Below, one piece after another: positions 37,188-45,866 of a stretch of DNA of 57,645 nucleotides (positions are counted from its first letter, which is position 1; each line of letters starts with the position of its first letter). Source of the DNA: Aphanocapsa lilacina HA4352-LM1. Its GTDB lineage: Bacteria > Cyanobacteriota > Cyanobacteriia > Gloeobacterales > Gloeobacteraceae. The notes under the pieces are model-generated. The model did not search any database, had not been told where the DNA came from, and worked only from the letters and a program-made list of their open reading frames with translations. Made by a program: the position numbers and the translations under genes. The DNA is taken from positions 1 through 57,645 of the forward strand of contig JAHHGR010000023.1 in the NCBI GenBank assembly GCA_019359725.1. The letters run 5' to 3'.

Positions 37188-39171
37188 GGTCAGGTTCGAA
37201 TTCTAATATCAGCGTACCGCATCGATCGATCTGCCCCCGCCATCCCGGCGGCACCACGACGGTGGCTTCGGGCATCTCCACCAGAGCGGGGCCTTCCAGG
37301 CGGCTGCCGACCCCCATCGCGGTGCGATCGTAGACGGGTACGGCCCGAAAGCGCCCGTCGCTCCAGACGAGCCGCTCCGCCACCGGCCCATGCCCGGCCG
37401 GAGCCTGAGCCTTTAACTGCGGCAGCGTTACCGGCTCGGTGGCCACCAGACGCGCCTGCACCACTTCGATCGCCTGCGCCGGGTCCGACCAGCCGTAGCG
37501 CTGCGCGTGCATCGCGTGAAAGGCCTCGACAAGCGCCTCGCGCTCTGTCGCCGGATCGACGGGCACACTCAGCTCAAAAGATTGCCCCCGATAGCGCATA
37601 TCGGCATAGTAGGCACGCTCCTGCAGATGGGCCGGTGCGAGCAGCTCAAGCGCGCTGAACGCATGCAGCCAGTGGTCGCCCAGATCCGCCAGGACCCGCA
37701 GCACCGGGCGCGAGAAATCCTGCCGAACCGGCGAGACGGCAAGTCCCAAGGCGGAGAGCACTCCCCCGGCCTCCGGCACCAGCACCCGAGCGATCCCGAG
37801 CGCTTCAGCCAGATCGCAGCCGTGCATCGGTCCTGCCCCGCCGAAGGCCAGCAGCACCAGTGAGCGCGGGTCAATGCCTCGCTCCACCGACATCACGCGC
37901 AAAGCCGCGACCATATGGGCGTTGGCCACCTCCCGGATGCCGACCGCCGTCCGTTCCATTGCGAGGCCGAGTTTGTTTGCAAGGTGCCCGAGGGCGGCGG
38001 CGGCGGCAGCTTTGTCGAGCTTGATCGCTCCGCCCAGCACCGCACCGCCCGCCAGATAACCCAAAAAGACATTGGCGTCGGTGACGGTCGCTTCGGTGCC
38101 GCCCCGGCCGTAGGTGGCCGGACCGGGAATCGACCCGGCCGAATAGGGACCGACCCGCAGCGCGCCGCCGCCGTCCACCCAGGCCACCGAACCGCCGCCC
38201 GCGCTCACCGTATGAATATCGATCTGCGGCAGGCGCACCGGATAACCCGCGACCACCGCCTCGGCGCTGGTCTGGGGTTGCCCCCGCAAGATAAGCGACA
38301 CGTCCGTACTGGTACCGCCCATATCGAAGGCGAGCACATCGGCAAACCCCGATTGGGCCGCGACAAAAGCTGCCCCCCGCACCCCCCCTGCCGGACCGGA
38401 CAGCAGCGCTGCCGCCCCCCGCGCCTTCTCAATGGGGATCACTCCGCCGCTCGACTGCATGATGAGCGGCACCGGCAATTGTATCTCCCGGCAGCGCCCG
38501 ATCAGCCGGTCGAGGTAATAGCGCAGCTTCGGACTCAAATAGGCGTCCACGACCGTAGTGCTGAAGCGCTCGTACTCCCGAAATTCAGGCGCCACCTCAC
38601 TCGACAGCGACAGGTGCGTCTGGGCAAAAGCTTCGCGCAGGGCACCGGCGACGGCCTGCTCGTGTTCAGGATAAGCAAAGGCAAACAAAAAACCGACCGC
38701 CACCGCTTCGATCTTCCCGGCAGCCACAAGCGGCGCCAACCGGGCAATCAAATCCTCTACCGCTTCACGTTCAAGGGGAATCATCACCCCCGCCGGTCCC
38801 ATCCGCTCGCGCACCGTCAGGCAGTGCTCCCGCGCCACCAGCGGCTGGGGCCGGGGGGCGCTCAGGTCATAGAGGTGAGGACGGTTCTGGCGGCCGATGC
38901 GCAGGATATCTTGAAAGCCTTCGGTAGTTACAAATGCCGTCGAAGCCCCTTTGCCTTCCAACAGGGCGTTGGTGGCCACGGTCATTCCGTGGGCAAACAC
39001 GCCGATGTCGCCGCCGCTCAGCCCCGTGCGCACGAACGCCTCGATCACCCCTTGCGACTGGTCGGCGGTGGTAGGGACTTTGGCAGTGATCATTTTGCCC
39101 TCGACCACCGCCACCAGGTCGGTGAAAGTCCCTCCCACATCCACACCCAGGCGAATGACTCCCACACCCAT
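37165..39171 (-). CDS. Hydantoinase/oxoprolinase family protein, HyuA-type
   Basis: A 668-residue ASKHA-fold ATPase-type subunit. N-terminal LGVDVGGTFTDLVAV is the phosphate-binding loop, and DVLAFDMGGTSTDVSLI and LLAFGGAGPMHGCDLA are family signatures. HyuA normally works with HyuB to open hydantoin or 5-oxoproline rings with ATP. No hyuB gene is in this window, so the substrate is open (hydantoin, 5-oxoproline or acetone-type carboxylation). The track-independent choice of start is ATG 39171, but GTG 39165 has better spacing to the GGAGGG sequence just before it. Confidence 0.88.
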
Positions 39172-39224
39172 CCCTCCAAGTGTTGTGTGAGCTATCTTGG
39201 CACGCTATCTTCCCGCTGCCGATT

Positions 39225-40106
39225 CTAGGGCAACACACCAAAACGTACGGGACTGGAGACCGTACCTGCCGGAGTGGTCACGACGATTTTTCCGCTGGCG
39301 GCACCTGCGGGTACCGTTGAGCGGATCTGGGTGTCGGAGATCACCGTGAAATCGGCAGGGACCACCCGGCGTGCTTCGCTGCGAAATAGAACCGCCGCCG
39401 CCCCTGTAAAGCCCGTACCGGTGATGGTGACCTCCGTTCCACTCACTCCAAAGCGTGGAGCGATAGCGGATATGGTCGGGGCAACGCCTACCGATGTATT
39501 GAGCAAGATGGCGACGTTGCCGGGATAGCCGGTGTTGTTGGCGGTGGCAATATCGAGATCGCTATCGCCGTCAAAGTCTCCAGCGGTGGCATTGCTCGCG
39601 CTACCGACTGCAAAATCCAGCGCCGGGCCGAACTTGCCGCCGCCTGTGCCCAGGATGACCGAGACTTCGTCTAAATTTGCGGCGACAAGATCCGCCAATC
39701 CGTCGGCATCCACGTCTGCGATCGCCGCAGATATTGGGCGTCCCCCGGCCGCTATCGCACCGGCCGACACAAAGGCGGCATTGCCCCGATTGAGCAGCAA
39801 AGCAAGATCGCCATCCTCGTAAGTGGTAGTTGCAGTATTGGCAGCGACAATGTCCAGATCGCCGTCATCATCCACATCCCCGACCGCCACACCGCCCGGA
39901 TTGGCAAGTGTCACCAGCGCCTGGGACGGGCCAAAGCCGCCGATTCCGTCTCCGAAGAGAATTTCGACAGTATCGGTGGCGATATCCAAATTCCCGTCGC
40001 CGTCGAGATCGCCCAGGGCGACAGAAGCGCCCTCAGCGGCGAAGCAGCGGGGTGCAGCAAACGTGCCGTCGCCGTTGCCCAGTTTCGGTGCACCATCCGC
40101 CCTCAA
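39225..40106 (-). CDS. FG-GAP/VCBS repeat protein with C-terminal IPT/TIG domain, N-terminally short
   Basis: The 293-residue product opens in mid-repeat (KLGNGDGTFAAPRCF), continues with DLDGDGNLDIATD, DVDDDGDLDIVAA and DFDGDSDLDIATA repeats, and ends in an IPT/TIG Ig-like domain (ISAIAPRFGVSGTEVTITGT) at about residues 205-293. There is no signal peptide. The first usable start is a TTG at 40106, 11 bases after the phytase stop, although the frame stays open back into the phytase gene. It is either a truncated remnant, or translated by coupling or frameshifting from the phytase gene. Confidence 0.6.
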   Translation of the reverse strand: MRADGAPKLGNGDGTFAAPRCFAAEGASVALGDLDGDGNLDIATDTVEILFGDGIGGFGPSQALVTLANPGGVAVGDVDDDGDLDIVAANTATTTYEDGDLALLLNRGNAAFVSAGAIAAGGRPISAAIADVDADGLADLVAANLDEVSVILGTGGGKFGPALDFAVGSASNATAGDFDGDSDLDIATANNTGYPGNVAILLNTSVGVAPTISAIAPRFGVSGTEVTITGTGFTGAAAVLFRSEARRVVPADFTVISDTQIRSTVPAGAASGKIVVTTPAGTVSSPVRFGVLP

Positions 40107-40119
40107 GCGGGACCGCCCA

Positions 40120-41499
40120 TCACGGCCGATAACCGGTGCGCGGATTCCAGCTGGTCGTGTCGATACTCAAAGGGGCACTAAACGCCTGTGCCACCCGCTG
40201 CCAGGGCGTGAATTTGAAGTTGGTGTTGTCGCGGGCTTCGCCTTCGTTGTCCAACACCTCGGGGGTGTTCCCTCCGTCCTGGGTAACCAGCAATCCCAAG
40301 GGAAAAGCCGCTCCCAAAGGCACGTTCAGCACCGCCGCCCCGTCGCACTCCTGCACGCCGTCCACATCCTTGCGGCGATTGTCGGCAATTTCGAAGCTGC
40401 CGATGTAGCGATTGGCGCTCCGGCGGTCGTAGACGGCGAAGGTGTTGTCTCCCTGGCTGGAAGTAATCAAATACCCCTGATTGCTAGCGGTGTAGTAGAT
40501 GGTGAGTCCTTCGACATCGGCGCTCAGATATTTGCCGCCGTAACCCGGATCGGCGGCGTAGTCGATGACACACTCTTCTTCGTCGGTATCGTAGGTGTAG
40601 GGCACGCCGAATTCGCGCACTTTGTCCACCTGCACCGGGCTTGCCGCTTCGAAGGCCGCCGAGATCCGCCAGATGCCCACATCTTCCTGCCCCGCATAAA
40701 GAATGCCCAGTTCCTGGTCCACCACCATCCCCTCAACCTGGGCCAGATCGCCAGGATCGTTGCAGGGGGTCCAGCTGGTGCCGTTGGGCAGTGTAAAACT
40801 CTCAGGAAGAACCACCTCGGCAATTTTGCGGTAGCCCACCTGTCCGCTACCGATATCGAACAGTTCGAGCTTGGCGATGGCGGTGCGCGAGCGCTGGCTC
40901 ACAAAGGCGAAGGTGCGGCCGGAGTCGCGGTTGCGGTAAAGGGCGAGGCCATAAGCGGTGGTTTGCTCGTTGACTTGTGCTTGATCGGCCGAAAACACAA
41001 AGCCCGCGTCTGGGTCGGTGACATCCACCAGTGGGGCCTGGCTTTGGGCTGCCTTCGCCGGGTCGATCGTGTAGATGCGCAGCTTGTCGCGACCGCGGTC
41101 GGTGGTGACGGCCAGATCGACACTGCGGCTACCCAGGGTGAAGCCGTAGACCACATCGACGTTGTTGAACCGGCCGGGGGCATCGTCGGGGGTAGGGGGC
41201 GGCGGGGCGGCGATGGCCTGCAGTTCTTGACCTGCCAGGTCGTAGACCGACAGTCCGGCATTTTTCTTGGTGCCCACCATGACACTTTTGGCCGGGGCGA
41301 CCGGGTGCAGCCAGATGGACGGATCGTCGGCGTCCGCTTCACCACCTGCATCGTCGTCAAATAGTGCCGGCGTCTCCAGCTTCGGCCGGACTGTCGCCAC
41401 CGGAGCAGTACTTTGGGCCTGGACCGCCGCGACCACCAGGGTGGCAGCCAGCGCAAAGCAGACGAAAGACTGGATCTTAAGGCGAAGCTTTACAGGCAC
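40120..41499 (-). CDS. Beta-propeller phytase
   Basis: A 459-residue secreted 3-phytase of the calcium-dependent beta-propeller family. A signal peptide (about residues 1-28, ending AVQAQ) is followed by DDPSIWLHPVAPAKSVMVGT, FNNVDVVYGFTLG and the acidic GDLAQVEGMVVDQELGILY and EEECVIDYAADPGYGG blocks, which bind calcium and phosphate. Such enzymes release phosphate from phytate outside the cell. The start is a GTG with no strong ribosome binding site. The catalytic domain looks complete. Confidence 0.9.
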   Translation of the reverse strand: MPVKLRLKIQSFVCFALAATLVVAAVQAQSTAPVATVRPKLETPALFDDDAGGEADADDPSIWLHPVAPAKSVMVGTKKNAGLSVYDLAGQELQAIAAPPPPTPDDAPGRFNNVDVVYGFTLGSRSVDLAVTTDRGRDKLRIYTIDPAKAAQSQAPLVDVTDPDAGFVFSADQAQVNEQTTAYGLALYRNRDSGRTFAFVSQRSRTAIAKLELFDIGSGQVGYRKIAEVVLPESFTLPNGTSWTPCNDPGDLAQVEGMVVDQELGILYAGQEDVGIWRISAAFEAASPVQVDKVREFGVPYTYDTDEEECVIDYAADPGYGGKYLSADVEGLTIYYTASNQGYLITSSQGDNTFAVYDRRSANRYIGSFEIADNRRKDVDGVQECDGAAVLNVPLGAAFPLGLLVTQDGGNTPEVLDNEGEARDNTNFKFTPWQRVAQAFSAPLSIDTTSWNPRTGYRP

Positions 41500-41576
41500 T
41501 TTGTTTACCTACGATGTTGAACCCGCGCGATCGTAGTGTCCCTTCCCTTCCCTAAGCCCTGGTTAACGAAGCGCCT

Positions 41577-42536
41577 TCAAGTCACCGCCGCCTGACACAG
41601 CCGGGCGCGGTGCTCGCCGAGCAGCGGTTGCAAGGCCGCGGCAACCCGTCGATCGAGATGGGGATACACCGGAAGCCGCGGCTCCAACTGCCAGCCCGCC
41701 GCCGCGAGTCGTTCGCCGAGCCGCTCTACAACCGGGTGGGCGTAGTCGGGATTGACCACGTCCACTGGACCAATCCCCCCCAGATCCCGCGCCCCCGCCT
41801 CCAGCAGCGGTACGAGGTCACCCACCAGGTTCGGCGGGATCTGAATCGTGATCTCGGCAGGCAAAATCTGCCGGGCCAGCCGCACCATATCGAGCAGTTG
41901 CGCTTCGCCCAGCGGCTCTCCCACCCAGCTTTGAGAGCCGCCGGGGCTGTGGGGCTGAAGGATGACCTCCTGGATGTGTCCGTGGCGATTGTGCAGCCGG
42001 GCAATGGTCCGCAACGTATCCTCGCGCTCGGCGGGTGTCTCGCCGATTCCCAATAGCAGACCGGTGGTAAAGGGAATACCCAAGGTGCCCGCCCATTCGA
42101 GCTGCCCGGTGCGCAGCGCCGGGAGCTTGCTTGGGGCTTGGCGGTGGACGCTTCCCAGCAGCCTGTTGCTGTCGATTTCGAGCATCAGACCCAGCGAGAC
42201 GTTCAGCTGCTGCAGTGCGCGCATCTCCTCGAAGCGCAGAACGCCGCAGTTGGTGTGGGGCAAAAATCCTAACTCCAGAGCCACTTCACAGATGCCCTGA
42301 ATCATCGCAAACCACTCGCTCCGGCGGGGATCGTGGGGGTGCACCTCGCCTGAGAGGACCAGAATTTCGACCACACCGCTTCTCACCAGCGGCAGCAGCA
42401 GCGCGCGCGCCTCGGTAGGGTTCAGCCAATCAGCCCCGCGCTCGGCCCGAAAATTGCAGTAGCCGCAGCGGTTGAAGCACTCGCGGGTGGGCACCAGCGT
42501 AAAAGCAGGGCTGTAGGTAACGGTGCGCTCCCTCAT
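41577..42536 (-). CDS. cofG: FO synthase subunit 1 (7,8-didemethyl-8-hydroxy-5-deazariboflavin synthase)
   Basis: The start is ATG 42536 (MRERTVTYSPAFTLVPTREC), which overlaps the stop of the upstream gene in an ATGA arrangement; the longer open frame is the shadow of that gene. The 319-residue radical SAM enzyme has the CFNRCGYCNF cluster motif and further CofG landmarks such as SGEVHPHDPRR and QEVILQPHSPG. With CofH it makes the 5-deazaflavin FO from a pyrimidine and tyrosine. In cyanobacteria FO serves mainly as an antenna chromophore for photolyases. cofH is not in this window. Confidence 0.9.
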   Translation of the reverse strand: MRERTVTYSPAFTLVPTRECFNRCGYCNFRAERGADWLNPTEARALLLPLVRSGVVEILVLSGEVHPHDPRRSEWFAMIQGICEVALELGFLPHTNCGVLRFEEMRALQQLNVSLGLMLEIDSNRLLGSVHRQAPSKLPALRTGQLEWAGTLGIPFTTGLLLGIGETPAEREDTLRTIARLHNRHGHIQEVILQPHSPGGSQSWVGEPLGEAQLLDMVRLARQILPAEITIQIPPNLVGDLVPLLEAGARDLGGIGPVDVVNPDYAHPVVERLGERLAAAGWQLEPRLPVYPHLDRRVAAALQPLLGEHRARLCQAAVT

Positions 42537-42832
42537 AAATCGATCCCCACCTCGGCCAGCAATGTGGCTAGTTCTTCGCCCTGCAACCCTGCGGCAATCA
42601 CCTGGGGGTTGACGGGGGAGAAGGGAGCGCGCTGGCGCTCGACGCCTAAAAGTTGGGCACCCGCCGGGATCACCGGCTGGCCAGGATCGGCGGGCGTGGG
42701 CCGGGTTAAAAAACTGGAGGCGCCGCGAAAGACCAGCACCTCCTCTTCGGAGCCATCCAGGAGAACCCGCACCAGCAGCACTTCGCCGGGGCGTTTGCGG
42801 GTATAGGCTTCGAGGGCATCGCCGAGGGGCAT
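42533..42832 (-). CDS. Small conserved cyanobacterial protein (DUF7734-like)
   Basis: The 99-residue product (MPLGDALEAYTRKRPGEVLL, then VFRGASSFLTRPTPADP) resembles a small family conserved in cyanobacteria and plastid-bearing organisms, which I tentatively equate with DUF7734. There is no signal or membrane segment. It overlaps cofG by four bases, so the two are probably co-translated. GGAG lies 9 bases before the ATG. Function unknown. Confidence 0.6.
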   Translation of the reverse strand: MPLGDALEAYTRKRPGEVLLVRVLLDGSEEEVLVFRGASSFLTRPTPADPGQPVIPAGAQLLGVERQRAPFSPVNPQVIAAGLQGEELATLLAEVGIDL

Positions 42833-42909
42833 CGCATCGGTCTCCAGATTGGGTGTCCAAGGATATTTTCAACCGGCTCCCACGCCCGCGGGTGATAAAT
42901 TGTAAACCA

Positions 42910-43239
42910 ATGTTGTGGTTAGTGCGCCTGGTGTTGCTGGCGGTCGCGGCGGGCTTTTTCGCCTGGGTCGCCTACGAAAATCCTCTGCCGGCGGTCTGGC
43001 GGGAGGTGCGATGTCTGCCGGTTTACTGGCGTCCGACGCTTCCGTATCCAGAATTTCTCTCCAGGCTGCGCGCCGACGAAATCCACTTTGTCCTGCTCAA
43101 CCCCGAGCAGGCACGCATCTACGTGCGCAAGGGCGACGAGCAGTACGCCGTGCGCGTGCCGGAACTGGATTTCACCTGGCAGGAACTGCTCCACGAAAAG
43201 CGGGTGCGGGTGGTGGTGCTGGCCGAGGGCGGATGTTAA
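42910..43239 (+). CDS. Single-pass membrane protein with an FtsH-ectodomain-like region
   Basis: From ATG 42910 the product is 109 residues: one N-terminal transmembrane helix (LWLVRLVLLAVAAGFFAWVA), then a soluble alpha/beta domain of about 75 residues including IHFVLLNPEQARIYVRKGDE and VRVPELDFTWQELLHEKRVR. The latter has the strand pattern of the extracytoplasmic domain of FtsH proteases, but no AAA or protease domain follows. It is divergent from the DUF7734-like gene and ends 3 bases before the convergent kinase gene. The homology is weak. Confidence 0.5.
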   Translation: MLWLVRLVLLAVAAGFFAWVAYENPLPAVWREVRCLPVYWRPTLPYPEFLSRLRADEIHFVLLNPEQARIYVRKGDEQYAVRVPELDFTWQELLHEKRVRVVVLAEGGC

Positions 43240-43242
43240 GCA

Positions 43243-44328
43243 TCAAGGCTGGGCGTCATCGGCGGTGCTTTTGGCCCACCAGAGGCACAGCAGCGAACCG
43301 ACTGCGACGATCGCCAGGGCGTTGAGCAAGTGAACATGCATTGGAAACGGGTCGAGTACCTGTCTCAGGTAGAGATATAAGATCAAACTCGCCCCAGCCC
43401 CAAAAAGTGTCACCAGCGGCACGGCGACGGCGAACAACAAACTACCCCCCAACAGCGCAAAGGGTTTCCAGGGGTTGTCTGCAGCAAGCGGCATCACCGC
43501 GCTTGCGGAACTGCCCGTAGCATGGAGGACTTCTCGGTGCTCAAGAGCTTCAAGCGCCTCGCGGGCGTTACCCAGGCGCTCCTCGATAGCTGGTTCGAGC
43601 AGGCGTTCCAACCAGCGCACCAGTGGCCGACCCACCCCCACCCGGCTCTGGAAGGCAAGGTGCAAGCCCCGGCGTGGAAAGTCCGCCGGATCGGTGCCGG
43701 TGAGGGCAAAAAGCAGCGTCGCTCCAAGGGCGTAAAGGTCCGATCCCGGTGCGGCGCGGCCGATAAATTGCTCGGGCGGCATATAGCTGAAGGTTCCGGC
43801 GACCGTCAGGGTGGTCGTACCGCCCTGGGCCTGAACCGAGCCGAAGTCGATGAGCGCGTAGCCGCCACCGGCGGTGCAGACGATATTGCTCGGCTTGATA
43901 TCGCGGTGAATCACCGGGGGCGCCTGGCTGTGCAAGTAGGCAAGCGTCTCCAGCAGATGCGCCGCCAGACGGACGATATCCGCTTCGCCCAAACGCTCGC
44001 CCGAGCCGACCCGTTCGGCCAGGGTGATCCCGGCGATGTACTCCTGAGCCAGGCAGTAGTAATGCCCTTCGGGCAGCTCCACCCAGAAGGCGTCCCGGTG
44101 GCGGGGGATACCGGGGTAGTCGAGCGAGGCGAGGGTGCGCGCCTCGCGCTCCAGCCGCTCGTGATCCTGCCAGGTGGCATGGCGGCCGAAATAAAGCGTC
44201 TTGAGGGTGACGGACGCTTCGGCGCACAGCCCGTCCGCCGCCAGCCAGGTCTCGCGACCGCCGTTGACACCGAGGTGCCGACACAACCGGTAGCGCTCTC
44301 GAACCAGCTCGCCTTCGCTGAACGGCAT
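43243..44328 (-). CDS. Serine/threonine protein kinase with C-terminal membrane helices
   Basis: ATG 44328 has AGGAGG 7 bases upstream. The 361-residue protein has a Hanks-type kinase domain at about residues 10-260: VTLKTL (lysine), HRDIKPSN (catalytic loop), LIDFGSVQ (metal-binding DFG) and GTFSYMPPEQ (activation segment). The glycine loop is degenerate (LGVNGGRETW). Two or three transmembrane helices follow near 290-355. This is a membrane-tethered eukaryotic-type kinase of the sort common in cyanobacteria; its targets are unknown. Confidence 0.9.
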   Translation of the reverse strand: MPFSEGELVRERYRLCRHLGVNGGRETWLAADGLCAEASVTLKTLYFGRHATWQDHERLEREARTLASLDYPGIPRHRDAFWVELPEGHYYCLAQEYIAGITLAERVGSGERLGEADIVRLAAHLLETLAYLHSQAPPVIHRDIKPSNIVCTAGGGYALIDFGSVQAQGGTTTLTVAGTFSYMPPEQFIGRAAPGSDLYALGATLLFALTGTDPADFPRRGLHLAFQSRVGVGRPLVRWLERLLEPAIEERLGNAREALEALEHREVLHATGSSASAVMPLAADNPWKPFALLGGSLLFAVAVPLVTLFGAGASLILYLYLRQVLDPFPMHVHLLNALAIVAVGSLLCLWWAKSTADDAQP

Positions 44329-44453
44329 CGCGGCCTCCTGCGGTTGAAGGGTTAGGGTCCGGCCAAAAACTGCTACAAGGAAATCATAGTGTTCGGCCAA
44401 CCGTGTGTTCTTCACAACACCGGGCGGGCGGAATCCTTCGCAGCAGGTACCCG

Positions 44454-44723
44454 ATGAAAGGCCGACGCAAAATCAAGTACCCCCACCTTGTGGGCTCCAA
44501 GTGGACCTCAACCCGCAAGATCATGGGATGGAGGCACTTTCAGGTTTTTGCCCGCGAGGATCGCAAGGGTCTGGTCTTTGCCCGCCTGCAATCGGTATGT
44601 GCAGTGGAGGTCAATGTTTGGGTGAACGCCAAAACCCTCAAAAACCGGGATCTGTGGGAACCCGGCTGGATCGCCCTCGGCGAGATGGCTCCGGATCCCG
44701 ACGGAGCAGCGCAGATTCAGTGA
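44454..44723 (+). CDS. Small TIGR02450-type Trp-rich protein
   Basis: The 89-residue product begins MKGRRKIKYPHLVGSKWTST and continues with the aromatic motif GWRHFQVF and a C-terminal LWEPGWIALGEM. This pattern matches the small tryptophan-rich family TIGR02450, of unknown function, found in cyanobacteria and proteobacteria. It is divergent from the kinase gene, and its 3' end overlaps the Fe-S carrier gene on the other strand by 7 bases. Confidence 0.75.
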   Translation: MKGRRKIKYPHLVGSKWTSTRKIMGWRHFQVFAREDRKGLVFARLQSVCAVEVNVWVNAKTLKNRDLWEPGWIALGEMAPDPDGAAQIQ

Positions 44724-45067
44724 GCGGCGGTGGCCGCCTCTGGATTGGTCGAGAAGGAGGAACCGCAGCCGCAGGTGTGGGTGGCACTGGGGTTGTGGAA
44801 GCGGAAGCCGCCCCCCATCAGATCGCCGGACCAGTCGAGGGTGAGGTCCCCGAGGTAGGGCAGGCTTACAGCATCAACGGCCACGCACACGCCGTCTTGA
44901 TCAAATAGCTGGTCGTCCGCCCGGCTTTCGGTGTCGAACTTCATCGTATAGGACATGCCGGAGCAGCCGGCGTTGACCACCCCCAGACGCAAGAACTGCC
45001 GGTCATTGCCGCTTTTTTTCTGCAGGCGCCTGACTTCTTGGAGGGCGGTTTCGGTGAGGTTGATCAT
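44717..45067 (-). CDS. A-type iron-sulfur cluster carrier (IscA/SufA-like)
   Basis: The 116-residue product from ATG 45067 has the HesB/IscA fold with the three conserved cysteines: one in NAGCSGMSY and two in the C-terminal TCGCGSSF. These bind an Fe-S cluster or iron during cluster assembly. A short Ala/Glu tail follows. It is monocistronic in this window, with no other suf or isc genes near. Cyanobacteria have IscA and SufA types, and I cannot choose between them by eye. Confidence 0.9.
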   Translation of the reverse strand: MINLTETALQEVRRLQKKSGNDRQFLRLGVVNAGCSGMSYTMKFDTESRADDQLFDQDGVCVAVDAVSLPYLGDLTLDWSGDLMGGGFRFHNPSATHTCGCGSSFSTNPEAATAAH

Positions 45068-45246
45068 GGCCAGAACCACACAATCACTTTGTTACGCGCA
45101 TTGTAGCCCACCGACGCGCCTGCCTTTTGCAGAAGCGGCGGCTGCGCCCAAGCGCAGCCAAAAGTGGGTTCAACTCCGTGGTTCAGACCCGGGCCTGCCG
45201 CGACGATGGAGAAGCAAGCCAACAGGCAAGCACCCGTCCGCGCAAG

Positions 45247-45296
45247 ACGGCAACCGGGCTTCACGCACCCCCCTGGCGTGGAGCCCGGTTTGCCGT
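45247..45296. repeat. Long imperfect hairpin, about 20-bp stem
   Basis: The arms at 45247-45266 and 45276-45296 pair over about 20 positions with one bulge and one mismatch, around a 9-base loop. It lies in the 250-base gap upstream of the Fe-S carrier gene. There is no T tract on either side, so it may be a bidirectional terminator or a REP-like element. Confidence 0.5.
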
Positions 45297-45315
45297 TGGA
45301 GGGGTTTGCGGCGGA

Positions 45316-45564
45316 CTAGTGCAGATTTTTAGAAGTATTTTTACCGTCCACTACGCGCGCAGGCTTCAAGAATAACCAGCAAACGAAAAAGAATGAAGCC
45401 GTAAACAGTAAGACCATGTCCAGTGCGCTCAGATAGCCATCCGACAAAGCCGCGGTGGTCCTGTCGCACAGACCGAATATCCATGCCGCGATGCCTAGAA
45501 TCCAGATACCCTTTTGAAGCTTGTTGAGAAATACCAGCGATTCGAGTTTGTGGTTGTCTTGCAT
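45316..45564 (-). CDS. Small two-helix membrane protein
   Basis: From ATG 45564 the product is 82 residues with two predicted transmembrane helices (GIWILGIAAWIFGLC and LDMVLLFTASFFFVCWLFL) and a short basic tail. The ribosome binding site is weak, and I do not recognise the family. The clear helix pattern favours a real gene over a chance frame. Confidence 0.4.
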   Translation of the reverse strand: MQDNHKLESLVFLNKLQKGIWILGIAAWIFGLCDRTTAALSDGYLSALDMVLLFTASFFFVCWLFLKPARVVDGKNTSKNLH

Positions 45565-45866
45565 ACAAATTGCTCTGACCGGGAGCTTAAACAACCTTTT
45601 TGAAAGGCTGCATCGGCCTTGCCTGGACCCGGCGCGTGCTGCATTTGGCGACTACACAGCTGAAGTCCATCGAGGCGCGCTGTGGCCAGGCTATCAACAT
45701 ATCTTTACAGAGTGGTCTGCCCAGGGGCTGAACCAGTTTGTCGCAGCGGGGCAGAAATTCGTTTCGCCGGACGATAGTTTAATAGATACTTTGTGCAGCC
45801 CACTCGACGGACGAAGCACTTGTGCTAGCTTGGGTTTTTCCTATCCAGTCGAAGGGGAGCGTCGAG

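Noticed and set aside
37915..39228. 437-codon open frame antisense to hyuA
   Set aside because: Shadow frame with Arg/His bias; the minus-strand HyuA motifs are clear.
39823..41364. 513-codon open frame antisense to phytase and the FG-GAP gene
   Set aside because: It spans two genes on the other strand and has no recognisable domain.
45064..45264. 66-codon minus-strand frame upstream of the Fe-S carrier
   Set aside because: It is partly within the large hairpin, has no ribosome binding site and unconvincing composition.
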